Assembly: GCA_902778275.1 (NCBI GenBank)
Contig: CACYXE010000016.1
Span: 1-41,109, forward strand
Reading direction: 5' to 3'
DNA: 41,109 bases
Source: Oscillospiraceae bacterium
Lineage (GTDB): Bacteria; Bacillota; Clostridia; Oscillospirales; Oscillospiraceae
A program made the position numbers and the translations under genes. The notes below the pieces were generated by a model, which saw only the letters and a list, made by a program, of their open reading frames with translations, had not been told where the DNA came from and did no database searches. This document shows positions 15,111 to 22,756 of this stretch, in pieces; positions within the stretch are counted from its first letter, which is position 1; the number at the start of each line of letters is the position of its first letter.

Positions 15111-16001
15111 TTATACGGCGGCGGTCTCTTCCGCCAGCCGCTGAAACGCCTCGGCCTCGACCCTGCGCCCGGGGGCGGTGAGGAAGGCCAGATCGTCCTT
15201 GTTGGTGAGTTTTTCGATATCCTCCGGCTCATACACGGCGCCGGGATGGGCCAGCAGCTCCAGCCCCATGCCCCGCGCGGCGGCGCAGTCTTCGGCGTCT
15301 TTCAGGATGAGGCGGAATTTCTCATAGCTGAAGTTGCCGGAAAAGAGCACTCCCAGAAAAACCTTGCGCTCCAGCCGGGAAAGGGCCGGGCCGTGACGGC
15401 GCAGGGCGCGCCGGGACAGGATGCGCAGCAGGCCGGTCTTGACGATGTTGATGGGATGGAAGGGGAAGATGCGCAGGAAGTGCCGCAGGTACAGACTGAT
15501 CGGCTCGCTGGGGATGCGTATGTAAGTGACCGGCAGCCGCTCCTCGTGGATCAGCTCCATGAGCGCGTCGAAAACGACGGGCAGCATGTGCCAGTGGGCA
15601 TGTCCGTCCAGCCGCAGGGGCAGCCCCTCCCGCTCCAGATAAGGGAGTAAAGCCTGGATCTGGGCGTGCAGTTCTTTTTTCAGCTGTGTCCGGTACTGGT
15701 CTTTTTGAGGCGACAGATGCGCGAACAGCAGCCGGACAAAGGAGACGCGGAAGATCCCGTCGCCATCCACCAGCAGCGGCAGCTCCTCTTTGGGCGCAAG
15801 ACAGCGCCCCTCCATCAGATTCAGATGGACGGACAGCTGCAGCTGCGCGTTCTGCTCGCGCAGCATGTCCATGCAGGCGGACAGGTATGGGCTGTTGGGC
15901 ATGACACTTGTGCCGTTGAGGGCGCCGTGCAGGCAGCAGTCCAGGATCCGCTGGCTCTGGCGGGGGAACAGACCGTAGTCGTCCGCGTGGAATTCAGTCA
16001 T
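15111..16001 (-). CDS. ChbG/HpnK (YdjC-like) family deacetylase
   Basis: A 296-residue protein of the YdjC/ChbG/HpnK fold. ChbG removes one acetyl group from chitooligosaccharides and HpnK deacetylates hopanoid precursors. The metal-binding motifs are visible: HADDYG at residues 5-10 and LDGHAHWHMLP, with SVHLNLMEG between them and ELLAHPGA near the C-terminus. The substrate cannot be told from the sequence. The ATG at 16001 follows GGAGCGAGG. It is the first gene of the ydjC-lysA-serine hydrolase operon; a -10-like TATAAT (16052-16057, minus) and a palindrome lie in front. Confidence 0.88.
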   Translation of the reverse strand: MTEFHADDYGLFPRQSQRILDCCLHGALNGTSVMPNSPYLSACMDMLREQNAQLQLSVHLNLMEGRCLAPKEELPLLVDGDGIFRVSFVRLLFAHLSPQKDQYRTQLKKELHAQIQALLPYLEREGLPLRLDGHAHWHMLPVVFDALMELIHEERLPVTYIRIPSEPISLYLRHFLRIFPFHPINIVKTGLLRILSRRALRRHGPALSRLERKVFLGVLFSGNFSYEKFRLILKDAEDCAAARGMGLELLAHPGAVYEPEDIEKLTNKDDLAFLTAPGRRVEAEAFQRLAEETAAV

Positions 16002-16029
16002 AAGCTGGCCTCGCTCCGTGATGATGATG

Positions 16030-16044
16030 GTTGCGGATCGCAAC
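16030..16044. promoter_or_regulatory. 15-bp palindrome in the ydjC leader
   Basis: GTTGCG-GAT-CGCAAC is a perfect inverted repeat just downstream of a minus-strand TATAAT (16052-16057). It is placed like an operator or a 5' leader hairpin. No clear -35 element accompanies the -10. Confidence 0.4.
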
Positions 16045-16122
16045 AATGGTCATTATAGCATCGTTTTGTCCGGGAAGCTATTGTTTTCTGCGAAAAAAGG
16101 AAAAATGTGCCGCAGACCGCCC

Positions 16123-16151
16123 TTGCGTCCCGCCCTGGCATCCGTTATAAT
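16123..16151 (+). promoter_or_regulatory. Promoter for the VWA/AAA pair
   Basis: TTGCGT (16123-16128) and TATAAT (16146-16151) have a 17-bp spacer, 45 bp before the start codon. Confidence 0.7.
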
Positions 16152-16196
16152 GGAAGCCGCTTCCAATGCAACACAGGGACGCGTAAAGGAGAGCCT

Positions 16197-17252
16197 ATGG
16201 ATCTCAACGAAATCCGCCGGGATCTGGCGGACCGCTATCCCCAGTGGGCGCCGCTTCTGGAGACTGTCGGCTTCCGGGAGGCGCCGACGCTGGAACCGGC
16301 GGACAACGACGGCAGGACCATCTACTACAACAGCCGCCGCATGAAATACTATACGCCCGCGGCCCAGACCTTCCTGATCGCCCAGCAGGTGCTGCACGTA
16401 CAGCTGGCCCACGACCAGCGGGGGGCGGGGAAGGACAAGGCTCTTTGGCGCAAGGCCACCGACGCGGTGGTGAATCTGATGCTGCGCCAGGACGGCTTCC
16501 TTCTGCCGGAGGACAGCTATCAGCGCCGGGAGGCGGCGGACGCCAGCGCGGAGGAGCTGTACGAGCTGCTGCTTTCCGAGCAGCCGCCCCCGCAGGAGGA
16601 CCAGGACCGGGAGGAGCGGGAGACTGAGGAAAGCGACGAGATCCGCCCGGTGAGCGACGACCCCAAGCCCGGGGACAGCAGCCAGAGCCGCGCCCGGGAG
16701 ATCGACGATCCGGGGCTGGCCGCCGCGGTGGCGGGGCTGGCGGAGATGCTGGAGCCCACCATGGACCTGGACTTTGACTGGTTCCCCGGGGACACCATCC
16801 GCCACGGCGTGTTGGGCTATCGCTTCCGCCCTTATCCCGTGGCCCGGGCTGAGATCCTGCTGGATACCAGCGCCTCCGTGGCGGAGGAGCTGCTGCGCGC
16901 CTTCGTGCGCGGCGTCAAGGCCCTGCTGCAGGAGGACGCCGTGGTGCGGGTGGGCTGTTTCGATACCCGCTTCTACGGCTGGCAGGATATCCACACCGAG
17001 GAGGATATCGACAAGCTGGAGCTGCGCGGCTCCGGCGGCACGGACTTCAACGTGGCCGTGAGCGCCTTTACAGGCGACGCCGAGAATCAGATCATTTTTA
17101 CCGACGGCTATGCCGAGATGCCGCAGCAGCGCTGCGACGCGGTGTGGGTCGTTTACAGTTCCTCCCCCATCGATCCCAAGGGCGGGCGGGTCCTGTATGT
17201 GAAACCGAAAGAGGAGAAGGAAAAGTATGAAATCGAGTTTCTTATCACCTGA
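16197..17252 (+). CDS. VWA-like domain protein with degenerate metallopeptidase-like N-domain
   Basis: A 351-residue protein with the layout of the DUF2201 family: an N-terminal putative metallopeptidase domain, an acidic low-complexity linker (about residues 115-165), and a C-terminal von Willebrand A-like domain. The VWA metal site DTSAS is at residues 223-227. In relatives the N-domain has HExxH; here the aligned site reads QQVLH (residues 63-67), so the catalytic His and Glu are missing. Such proteins pair with MoxR-like AAA ATPases that remodel targets. Consistent with this, the ATPase gene overlaps its 3' end by 26 bp. AAAGGAGA precedes the ATG. The client protein is unknown. Confidence 0.85.
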   Translation: MDLNEIRRDLADRYPQWAPLLETVGFREAPTLEPADNDGRTIYYNSRRMKYYTPAAQTFLIAQQVLHVQLAHDQRGAGKDKALWRKATDAVVNLMLRQDGFLLPEDSYQRREAADASAEELYELLLSEQPPPQEDQDREERETEESDEIRPVSDDPKPGDSSQSRAREIDDPGLAAAVAGLAEMLEPTMDLDFDWFPGDTIRHGVLGYRFRPYPVARAEILLDTSASVAEELLRAFVRGVKALLQEDAVVRVGCFDTRFYGWQDIHTEEDIDKLELRGSGGTDFNVAVSAFTGDAENQIIFTDGYAEMPQQRCDAVWVVYSSSPIDPKGGRVLYVKPKEEKEKYEIEFLIT

Positions 17253-18867
17253 GCAGGTGTTTGCCCAGCGGGGCCTGACGCTGTTTGAACTTCTGGGCGC
17301 TGCCGCTCCCGCCACGGATCTGGCGCTGCTGAGCTCGGATGACGACGGTTTTCTGGTGGACGCCGCGGGCGGGATCAACTACTACCTGTCCGAAGGCGGC
17401 TGTGTGGACCGCTTCGGCCGCAGCGGCGAATGCGCGGTCTGCGCGGTGCGCCCGGCCATCCTGCTGGAGGCGGGAGACCAGGCCCTGCTGCGGAGACCTC
17501 GCCGGGAGGGGGAGCTGAGCACCGTGGAATACGGCGTCTATCCCATGAACATCCTGGATGTGACCCTGCGGGATATGGCCTCCCGCGCCCTGAAAGAGGG
17601 AACGCTGCGTAAGCTCAAAAAGACCTATACCCTGGCGGGAAAGCCTATCCCGGTCTATCAGCTGGGCGCCAAACAGATCGTCTGCCTGACGGCGGAGCAC
17701 AGCTATGCCGCGGGCTTTGCCCAGCTGTCCGACGGGACCTGCGTCAGCGAGGGAGAGCGGGTCTTTCTGGAGCTGCGGCCCGTCCGCTGGTTTTATGACG
17801 CGCCCAACAGCCTGCTGGTCTGCTGCAAGGCCCTCTTTGCCGGGCTGGATCGGGCGGCGGCGGAAGCCTATCTGGCCGGGCCTTTCCTTTCGGAACTGGC
17901 CCCGGAGGAGGCGGAGGAGCTGCCGGAGGACGCTCCCTACCGCTATGAGCAGCGGGACGAGCTGAGTCTGATCCGCGCCTATGTGGACGCCGACATCCCC
18001 GTATTCCTGCACGGCCTGACCGGCGACGGCAAAAGCGACCGCGTCCGCCAGGTGGATCCGCTTGCCCTGGACATCGAGCTGGTCAACGAGACCCCGGAGA
18101 CCATCAACGGCCGGGCCATCTACAACGAAGCGAAAAACGAGATCATCGACGTCAAGCCCGTGTGGCTGGTGAAGCTGGAGCGCCTGTGCGAGGACGGCCA
18201 GATCCACATCCTGTTTTTCGACGAGTTGACCAACGCCACCAAGCAGACCCAGTCGGTGATCTTCAAGATTGTGCTGGAGCGGGTGGTGAACAACCGCTGG
18301 CCGCTCCCGGCCAACGCCCGGATCGTGGCGGCGGGCAACGACCGCAGCGAATCCAGCGCGGCCCATGACCTTGCCGAGCCGCTGTTCGGCCGCTTTGCCC
18401 ACATCTATATCCGCACCACCGTGGAGAACTGGATGCCCTGGGCCGTGCGCAGCCGCATCAATCCCTATGTGCTGGAATTCCTGGCCAACAACGATCTGTA
18501 CCTGCGTACCCCGTACACCGGCGCTGAGGGCCATGCTGACCCCCGCCGCTGGGAAATGGTGTCCAAGGCGCTGGACCACTCCGGCAACGACTTCTCCCTG
18601 CTGGCGCCCATCGTGGGGCGGGACACGGCAGAGGCCTTTGTGCGCTTCTTCCGGGCCCAGCAGCAGCTGGCGGCTCTGGGTCACTATACCGACGAGGAGC
18701 TGGCGCGCTTCAGTATCGCCCGCCGCTATCAGCTGGCCCAGCAGTGTCTGTATCTGTCGGCGGCCAAGCCGGAGGAGGCCCGGGCGCTGGTCACCCGGCT
18801 GGGGCCGGAGTTTCTGGCCTGGTTCGACTATGTGCAGCAGCGCAAACAAAAAGCCTACGGCAAGTAA
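17227..18867 (+). CDS. MoxR-like AAA+ ATPase with an extra N-terminal domain
   Basis: A 546-residue protein. Residues about 240-546 form an AAA+ ATPase: Walker A GLTGDGKS (263-270), Walker B ILFFDEL with Asp332-Glu333, a sensor-like RIVAAGND and an arginine-finger candidate in PLFGRFAHIYI. The N-terminal 240 residues are not usual for MoxR. They include a VEYGVYPMNI stretch and a LRPVRWFYDAPNSLLVCCKA stretch, a pattern like DUF6273-type domains (tentative). The start overlaps the VWA gene by 26 bp, which indicates translational coupling and a VWA-ATPase complex. Ends at a bidirectional terminator. ATPase call firm, N-domain uncertain. Confidence 0.85.
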   Translation: MKSSFLSPEQVFAQRGLTLFELLGAAAPATDLALLSSDDDGFLVDAAGGINYYLSEGGCVDRFGRSGECAVCAVRPAILLEAGDQALLRRPRREGELSTVEYGVYPMNILDVTLRDMASRALKEGTLRKLKKTYTLAGKPIPVYQLGAKQIVCLTAEHSYAAGFAQLSDGTCVSEGERVFLELRPVRWFYDAPNSLLVCCKALFAGLDRAAAEAYLAGPFLSELAPEEAEELPEDAPYRYEQRDELSLIRAYVDADIPVFLHGLTGDGKSDRVRQVDPLALDIELVNETPETINGRAIYNEAKNEIIDVKPVWLVKLERLCEDGQIHILFFDELTNATKQTQSVIFKIVLERVVNNRWPLPANARIVAAGNDRSESSAAHDLAEPLFGRFAHIYIRTTVENWMPWAVRSRINPYVLEFLANNDLYLRTPYTGAEGHADPRRWEMVSKALDHSGNDFSLLAPIVGRDTAEAFVRFFRAQQQLAALGHYTDEELARFSIARRYQLAQQCLYLSAAKPEEARALVTRLGPEFLAWFDYVQQRKQKAYGK

Positions 18868-18870
18868 AGA

Positions 18871-18916
18871 AAAGCAGAGGGAAGCACACCGGACGGATGT
18901 GCTTCCCTCTGCTTTT
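18871..18916. terminator. Bidirectional terminator between the AAA ATPase and TSUP genes
   Basis: An 18-bp stem (18871-18888 with 18898-18915) is flanked by A and T runs. Confidence 0.88.
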
Positions 18917-18922
18917 GCGGCA

Positions 18923-19795
18923 TCAGGCGGCAGCGCCTTCGTTCTTGAGAATGCTGACGACGGCGATGAGCATGACGATCAGCAGCAGGATATTGAGCAG
19001 CAGCTGGTTCATGGATATGGCCAGCACCACGCCCAGGATCGAAGCCACACTGCCGGCGGTCATGGCGGCCAGGACCATCTTGCGGTTGTACAGGCCGGCT
19101 TTGACAATGGAGACGCCGCCGCTCATGGGATTGATGGCGCCCAGCACCAGGGTCAGCGTCAGAGCCGCCACAGGGGAGAGGCCCAGCAGCAGGAGCATGG
19201 CGGTGGCGATGGGCTTGCAGGGGACGCCGGTCATATTGATAAAGCCAATGCCCACGCACGCAATGCTCATGATGAGCAGCTTCCCGCCCCGCAGGCTGAC
19301 GGCGCTGCCGGTGGTCCCGGCGCTGACGATCATCTTGACCACCAGCGCCGCCATGGAAAACAGCAGCGCAAAGCCCATCACCTTTTTCACCGTCGACCCG
19401 TCCATGCGGCTGACGACCTGGCTGCCGAAGACGGCGCCCGCCGCCAGGCAGACCATAAAGAGGATCAGCGTCAGCGCGTCGGCGGAGTTCTCCGTGCGCA
19501 GATAACTGAAGGCGATAAGCGCGCCGGGCACGATGGTGGCGGCGATCAGGCAGCTGGGAATGCTCCTGTCATCGGCCAGCCGGAGCTTTTTGATGATCAA
19601 GGTGTTCAGCAGAAAGTCTGAGACCCCCAGGGTACAGAGGAAAAAGACGATGAATTCCAATCCGCCCAGGACTTTCAGATCGCCCGGGGCCTGCCGCAGG
19701 GCATCTTTGTTCTTTACAAGATCCCTGCCCAGCACACAGGCATAGACCAGCCCGCACAGGAGAAAAACGCAGCCTATGATTTTCGGAATACTCAT
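18923..19795 (-). CDS. TSUP (TauE/SafE) family membrane transporter
   Basis: A 290-residue membrane protein with about eight hydrophobic spans and two related halves, as in TauE/SafE (TSUP) exporters of sulfite, sulfoacetate or other organic anions. Typical segments are GVSDFLLNTLI after the second span, ATIVPGALIAF, and the second-repeat FINMTGVPCKPIATAMLLLLG-like region, where the Gly-rich turn matches the family. GGGAGGG precedes the ATG at 19795. It follows the DUF4870 and glutaredoxin-like genes in the same direction, so an operon is likely. The substrate is not defined. Confidence 0.8.
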   Translation of the reverse strand: MSIPKIIGCVFLLCGLVYACVLGRDLVKNKDALRQAPGDLKVLGGLEFIVFFLCTLGVSDFLLNTLIIKKLRLADDRSIPSCLIAATIVPGALIAFSYLRTENSADALTLILFMVCLAAGAVFGSQVVSRMDGSTVKKVMGFALLFSMAALVVKMIVSAGTTGSAVSLRGGKLLIMSIACVGIGFINMTGVPCKPIATAMLLLLGLSPVAALTLTLVLGAINPMSGGVSIVKAGLYNRKMVLAAMTAGSVASILGVVLAISMNQLLLNILLLIVMLIAVVSILKNEGAAA

Positions 19796-19837
19796 GTTTT
19801 ACCCTCCCGTACAGTGTTGGACCGGCCTTCACGGGCC

Positions 19838-20140
19838 TCAGCCGATCAGATGGAAATCGCCGATGAGCGGCAGCGGCTCGTCGCTCAGCTTGGCGGCACG
19901 CACGATGCCCATGATGAAGAATACCAGAACGGCAATGTCGATGAGCGATCCGAGCAGGCCGAAAATGCCGCCCAGCCGGCTGATGAGGGTACCGATGGTC
20001 TCCAGGATGTTGATGACCAGGGCCTGGTTCAGATGATGCCGCACCATCTTGTCGTCCTTCTCGCTGAGAAAGAGAGCGGCCAGAAAGCCGATCCAGGTGA
20101 TGTAGCTGATGACGGAAAAGAGTTTTGTGTTTTTATTCAT
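19838..20140 (-). CDS. DUF4870 family small membrane protein
   Basis: A 100-residue protein with about three hydrophobic segments. The sequence KLFSVISYITWIGFLAALFL, then a DKMVRHHLNQALVI stretch and a C-terminal IVRAAKLSDEPLPLIGDF, is the DUF4870/YtaB-like pattern: 'HHLNQALV' between spans and 'PLPLIG' at the end. Function unknown in the family. AGGAGG precedes the ATG. Middle gene of a likely three-gene operon. Confidence 0.85.
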   Translation of the reverse strand: MNKNTKLFSVISYITWIGFLAALFLSEKDDKMVRHHLNQALVINILETIGTLISRLGGIFGLLGSLIDIAVLVFFIMGIVRAAKLSDEPLPLIGDFHLIG

Positions 20141-20194
20141 GGGAATGCCTCCTTCAAATAAGTATCACGTATCGCAGCGAGGGTCAAAACCGAT

Positions 20195-20476
20195 TCAAAC
20201 GGAGAGGACCTGATCGAAGGCGTCCCGGATGCTCCGCTTGATCCGGGAATAACTGTGTGTCGGCTTTGCCTCATACAGCTTTTCATCCCCATAGAAGATG
20301 GTCGGCACATAGTAGTAATCCCGGCTGTCTGCCAGTTCCGCCTCTTCGCTCTCTTCGATCCAGTGGATCCGGATCTCCTCGTAGGCTGAATTTTCGCTTT
20401 TCAGTTCTTCGATCGCCCGCCGGGCGTTGATGCAGTACGGGCAGTGGGTGAGATAGAAAAGCTCGATCTGTTTCAT
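20195..20476 (-). CDS. Glutaredoxin/thioredoxin-fold protein with CPYC motif
   Basis: A 93-residue thioredoxin-fold protein. The redox motif CPYC lies at residues 13-16 (THCPYCINARRAIEEL) and the cis-proline is in YYVPTIFY. Family members reduce disulfides or glutathione/bacillithiol-type mixed disulfides. Many clostridial versions are annotated simply as glutaredoxin-family or thioredoxin-like proteins. The ATG at 20476 follows GGAGGGAG and it is the first gene of the operon with DUF4870 and TSUP genes, behind a clear promoter. Confidence 0.88.
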   Translation of the reverse strand: MKQIELFYLTHCPYCINARRAIEELKSENSAYEEIRIHWIEESEEAELADSRDYYYVPTIFYGDEKLYEAKPTHSYSRIKRSIRDAFDQVLSV

Positions 20477-20533
20477 GGGACTCCCTCCGTTTCTCTTCCG
20501 TCGTAAGATAAAGTCGAATCAGCTTGTGATAAA

Positions 20534-20562
20534 AGTATAGCACGGGAGATTGCGGTTTTCAA
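20534..20562 (-). promoter_or_regulatory. Promoter for the glutaredoxin-like operon
   Basis: TTGAAA (20557-20562) and TATACT (20534-20539) on the minus strand are 17 bp apart. The -35 overlaps the end of the preceding small reading frame. Confidence 0.65.
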
Positions 20563-20717
20563 TTTATATGTGAGATCAGGGGCAAAAGACAGGGTACCCG
20601 GCATGGCCGGGTACCCTGCGAATGGCGGGAGAAGCTGGATTTGAATCCGTACGCATGGAATTCACGCAGGCAGCCGCGAATCTTCTCGAAGCTCTGGATC
20701 GATTCGCTGCAGGCCAC
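20559..20717 (-). CDS. Small cysteine-containing hypothetical protein (52 residues)
   Basis: A GTG at 20715-20717 follows AAAGGAGGTG with ideal spacing. The frame encodes 52 residues, basic and with four cysteines, starting (V/M)ACSESIQSFEKIRGCLREF and continuing with AYGFKSSFSRHSQGTR. The last third is written over a 12-bp inverted repeat (20591-20617). I do not recognise the family. The strong ribosome site is the main support. The inverted repeat and a tRNA-tail-like stretch in the same DNA could instead mean a non-coding role. Confidence 0.4.
   Translation of the reverse strand: MACSESIQSFEKIRGCLREFHAYGFKSSFSRHSQGTRPCRVPCLLPLISHIN
20591..20617 (-). terminator. GC-rich 12-bp hairpin, possible terminator
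   Basis: AGGGTACCCGGC (20591-20602) pairs perfectly with GCCGGGTACCCT (20606-20617) around a 3-nt loop. On the minus strand a short GTCTTTTG tail follows. It lies inside the small reading frame. Confidence 0.5.
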
Positions 20718-20768
20718 GGCTTCACCTCCTTTGTTTTTTTTTCTTTGGACACCTCGGGATTTCAACGA

Positions 20769-20817
20769 AAAAGAGCTCCTGCTCGACCAGTCCAGTCCGG
20801 CAGGAGCTCTTTTCTTT
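20769..20817. terminator. Bidirectional terminator after the transketolase genes
   Basis: AAAAGAGCTCCTGC (20769-20782) pairs with GCAGGAGCTCTTTT (20800-20813), with T-rich tails on both strands. It ends the gntR-AEC-transketolase transcript. The stretch from here to 20924 shows only a small TGACGGG/CCCGTCA hairpin (about 20897-20917). Confidence 0.85.
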
Positions 20818-20924
20818 TCTGCACCCGAAGCGTTCCTCTTCCTGTATTCGCAATAAAACCGTGAGGTATGCAAATCTCAAGGCCTTCCCGATCCCGCATG
20901 ACGGGCATTTCCCGTCATTCTGCT

Positions 20925-21875
20925 TCAGGCTTTCGCTTTTCTCGCAATAACACGGTGGACCGCATCGATGATCGCCGACGCATTGAGCCCGTACTTTGCC
21001 ATCAGTTCATCCGGATCGCCGGATTCTCCGAAGCTGTCGCGTACGGCGACAGTCTCCATTGGCGCTGGGCAGTGCAGAGCAAGGTATTCCGCGACCGCGC
21101 CGCCGAGGCCTCCGATTTCCTGATGCTCCTCCGCCGTAACGATGGCTCCGCAGCTGCGCACCATTCGCTCGATACAGGCGCCGTCAAGCGGCTTCAATGT
21201 GTGCATGTTGATGACGGAGATTTCGACTCCTTCGGAAGAAAGCTGCTCTGCGGCTTCAAGAGCTTCATAGACCTCCGCGCCTATCGCAAAGACCGCGGCA
21301 TCACCGCCCTCGCGCAGGATGTTTGCCCTGCCGATCTCAAAAACGCTGTCCTCGTCAGTGATTACCGGCACAGGCTCTCTGCCAAAACGGAGAAAGCAGG
21401 GGCCGGGATACTTGGCGACCGCCAGGGTCGCTTTCTTAGTCTCAACCGCATCGCATGGGGCAATCACCGTCATATGCGGAAGAACACGCATCAGGGCCAG
21501 ATCTTCGAGCGCCTGGTGTGTCGCACCGTCCGGGCCGACTGAGATGCCTGCATGCGCTCCGCCAAACTTGACGTTCAGGTCATTGTAGCAGACTGTGGTG
21601 CGGATTTGATCCCATGCCCTGCCGCACAGGAATACGCAGTATGTGGAGACGAAAGGAGTCACGCCGGAAAGGGCAAGACCGGCCGCAGTACCGACCATGT
21701 CCTGCTCACTGATGCCCATATTCAGAAAATACTCGGGATACTTGTCATGGACCCAAACGGTGCGGGTCGATTTCGAAACGTCGGCATCAAGGACCAGAAT
21801 GTCCTCCTTCTGCCGGCAGAGCTCCAGCAGCGCTTCTCCGTATCCGTCGCGCATGGGGACCTTCTTGACACTCAT
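20925..21875 (-). CDS. Transketolase C-terminal subunit
   Basis: A 316-residue protein holding the pyrimidine-binding and C-terminal domains of a split transketolase. The catalytic Glu region MGISEQDMVGTAAGLA is intact. Further on are TVIAPCDAVETKKA and ISVINMHTLKPLDGACI. The partner N-terminal subunit is encoded 4 bp upstream. Full-length transketolase moves two-carbon units between sugar phosphates; two-gene versions are common in Firmicutes and Archaea and are often part of dedicated catabolic loci. The ATG at 21875 follows AGGAGG located inside the end of the upstream gene. Substrate unknown. Confidence 0.93.
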   Translation of the reverse strand: MSVKKVPMRDGYGEALLELCRQKEDILVLDADVSKSTRTVWVHDKYPEYFLNMGISEQDMVGTAAGLALSGVTPFVSTYCVFLCGRAWDQIRTTVCYNDLNVKFGGAHAGISVGPDGATHQALEDLALMRVLPHMTVIAPCDAVETKKATLAVAKYPGPCFLRFGREPVPVITDEDSVFEIGRANILREGGDAAVFAIGAEVYEALEAAEQLSSEGVEISVINMHTLKPLDGACIERMVRSCGAIVTAEEHQEIGGLGGAVAEYLALHCPAPMETVAVRDSFGESGDPDELMAKYGLNASAIIDAVHRVIARKAKA

Positions 21876-21879
21876 TCGT

Positions 21880-22701
21880 TTACGCCTCCTTTGCGTCCAA
21901 TTCTGCCATCGCGGCAGCAAATTGCTCCTCGTTGGGTGCGGCGCCGTGCCAAGCTGCCTTGTTCTCCATGAAGGATACACCCTTGCCTTTGACGGTATGC
22001 GCCAGAATGACGCTGGGCTTGTCTGTGCACGCTTTGGCAGCCGTAAAGGCGCGGAGCACGTCATCTGGGTCATGGCCGTCGCACTCGATCACGTTCCAGC
22101 CAAAATCTGCCCATTTCTTTGTGAGGTCCCCGACGTCCATGATCTCCTCAGTAGTCCCGTCCAACTGGACGTGGTTCCAGTCAACGATCCCGCAGACGTT
22201 GGAGAGTTTGAACTGCGCGGCGCTCATGGCTGCCTCCCAGATCTGGCCTTCCTGCAGTTCACCGTCGCCCATCAGGCAGTATACGCGCGCCTGGCTGCCA
22301 TGCCTGCGCAGGCCGAGGGCAAGCCCGTTGGCCACGCTCAGCCCCTGGCCCAGAGAGCCTGAGGAGCAATCCAGTCCCGGAACGCGGTCGGCATGCGGAT
22401 GTCCCTGCAGAGGGCTGCCGAGCCTGCGCAGACCATCCATCCAGTCGAGGGGATAGAAGCCTTTGCGGGCCAGGACGCTGTAGAGCGTGGGGACGCCGTG
22501 CCCTTTGGAGATGATAAAACGGTCGCGGTCCGGCCAATCGGGATCTTCGGGCCTGACGTTCATGACCTCAAAATAGAGGACGGTCAGCAGCTCAGCAGTA
22601 GAGAGCGACCCACCGGGATGCCCTGAACCCGCACGGCAGATCATCCCGAGGATGTCCCTGCGTACGGTGTTCGCCATTGCCTTTACTTGTTCTGTTTGCA
22701 T
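21880..22701 (-). CDS. Transketolase N-terminal subunit
   Basis: A 273-residue thiamine-diphosphate-binding subunit. Visible are AGSGHPGGSLSTAELLTVLY, FIISKGHG, the SSGSLGQGLSVANGLAL stretch and the TPP/Mg motif GDGELQEGQIWEAAM followed by IVDWNHVQLDG. The expected catalytic histidines (GHP, KGHG, GHPHADR) are present. With the downstream C-terminal subunit it makes a complete heteromeric transketolase. A strong AGGAGG-like site precedes the ATG. It follows the AEC-family transporter gene by 55 bp on the same strand. Confidence 0.94.
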   Translation of the reverse strand: MQTEQVKAMANTVRRDILGMICRAGSGHPGGSLSTAELLTVLYFEVMNVRPEDPDWPDRDRFIISKGHGVPTLYSVLARKGFYPLDWMDGLRRLGSPLQGHPHADRVPGLDCSSGSLGQGLSVANGLALGLRRHGSQARVYCLMGDGELQEGQIWEAAMSAAQFKLSNVCGIVDWNHVQLDGTTEEIMDVGDLTKKWADFGWNVIECDGHDPDDVLRAFTAAKACTDKPSVILAHTVKGKGVSFMENKAAWHGAAPNEEQFAAAMAELDAKEA

Positions 22702-22756
22702 GTTTTCCTCCTTTTTATGCAGATGTTGGAGCGATGTTGCCGTAAGTGCGCTTCCG

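Noticed and set aside
20622-20650. tRNA-like 3' end (T-arm and CCA-like tail) on the minus strand
   Set aside because: No pairing acceptor 5' strand, D arm or anticodon arm exists upstream at the needed distance; the stretch is better read as part of a small reading frame.
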